A DNA stretch of 64,000 nt from Deltaproteobacteria bacterium (lineage in GTDB: Bacteria > Desulfobacterota > Desulfobacteria > Desulfobacterales > Desulfosarcinaceae), in NCBI GenBank assembly GCA_021824175.1, contig JAKALP010000011.1:1-64000 (forward strand). Reading direction: 5' to 3'. The notes beneath the pieces are model-generated. The model worked only from the letters and a program-made list of their open reading frames with translations, had not been told where the DNA came from and did no database searches. This document shows positions 63,903 to 64,000 of this stretch, one piece after another. Every line of letters begins with the position of its first letter. The first letter of the stretch is position 1. Both the position numbers and the translations under genes were made by a program.

Positions 63903-64000
63903 TTATACCTTTTCAGTCAAATAGCGCCGCAGGAAATCCAGAGCCATCATGGCGAACAATTGCTTATTCATTTGGCGCTGACCAAAAGAAAGTGCGAAGC
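63903..64000 (-). CDS. Partial protein, 3' end only
   Basis: On the reverse strand the window opens inside a frame ending QLFAMMALDFLRRYLTEKV with TAA at 63905-63903. Thirty-one codons are visible, with good coding composition and no stop. The family cannot be told. It would be upstream of and co-directional with the amidohydrolase gene. Confidence 0.5.
   Translation of the reverse strand, partial: FALSFGQRQMNKQLFAMMALDFLRRYLTEKV

Overview
The window looks like chromosomal DNA of a strictly anaerobic member of the Desulfobacterota (Desulfobacterales / Desulfosarcina-like). This is an inference from gene content, not a database match. The clues are a tungsten-type aldehyde:ferredoxin oxidoreductase, a FadN-FadA type beta-oxidation pair, an RpoH of deltaproteobacterial type, a long-form HflX, and many double-membrane envelope proteins (lipoproteins, a LolC-type permease). 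G+C is moderate. There is no prophage, insertion sequence with a transposase, or CRISPR array.

Layout. 0-2 kb: the end of a PAAR-repeat gene, then a gene-poor block packed with palindromic repeats, then a GntR/UTRA regulator. 2-13 kb: transketolase, a radical SAM protein, a membrane-anchored gingipain-like (C25) protease, a universal stress protein, a large protein with a class III cyclase-like domain, and a hisD plus HD-GYP response regulator operon. 13-23 kb: a secreted hypothetical, serC, aor with a small partner, the fadN-fadA operon under a palindromic FadR-like operator, and a degenerate KptA-like protein. 23-32 kb: tRNA-Lys, rpsF-rpsR-rplI-dnaB-hflX, and an mgtA operon with a candidate leader peptide, a leader hairpin and a PTS EIIA-like second gene. 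32-39 kb: dgt, an Mrp ATPase, a Mut7-C protein, a LolB-like lipoprotein, a TPR lipoprotein, rpoH and tRNA-Arg.

39-49 kb holds the most unusual locus: two divergent gene sets. Leftward are a PP2C phosphatase, a trypsin-like protease, a Ser/Thr kinase with PEGA domain, and a redoxin/TPR/CsgG-like protein. Rightward are a NodB deacetylase, a LysM/TPR protein, a double-FHA protein and a 523-residue protein that reads as TssB fused to TssC, the two halves of the type VI secretion sheath. Kinase, phosphatase and FHA protein are the classic threonine-phosphorylation switch of type VI systems, but no baseplate, tube, membrane-complex or ClpV gene is present in the window.

49-64 kb: an aminotransferase divergent from a MocR regulator, thiL, a DEAD-box helicase, two tandem paralogues with conserved cysteines, a LolC-type permease, a GNAT enzyme, a small operon ending in DUF1848 and dusB, a DUF4384 protein, an amidohydrolase, and the 3' end of one more gene.

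Two repeat families stand out. One is a long palindrome with a conserved core and variable but self-complementary arms (about six full or decayed copies). The other is a pair of units in which 18-20 bp inverted ends bracket hairpins built from different hexamer repeats.
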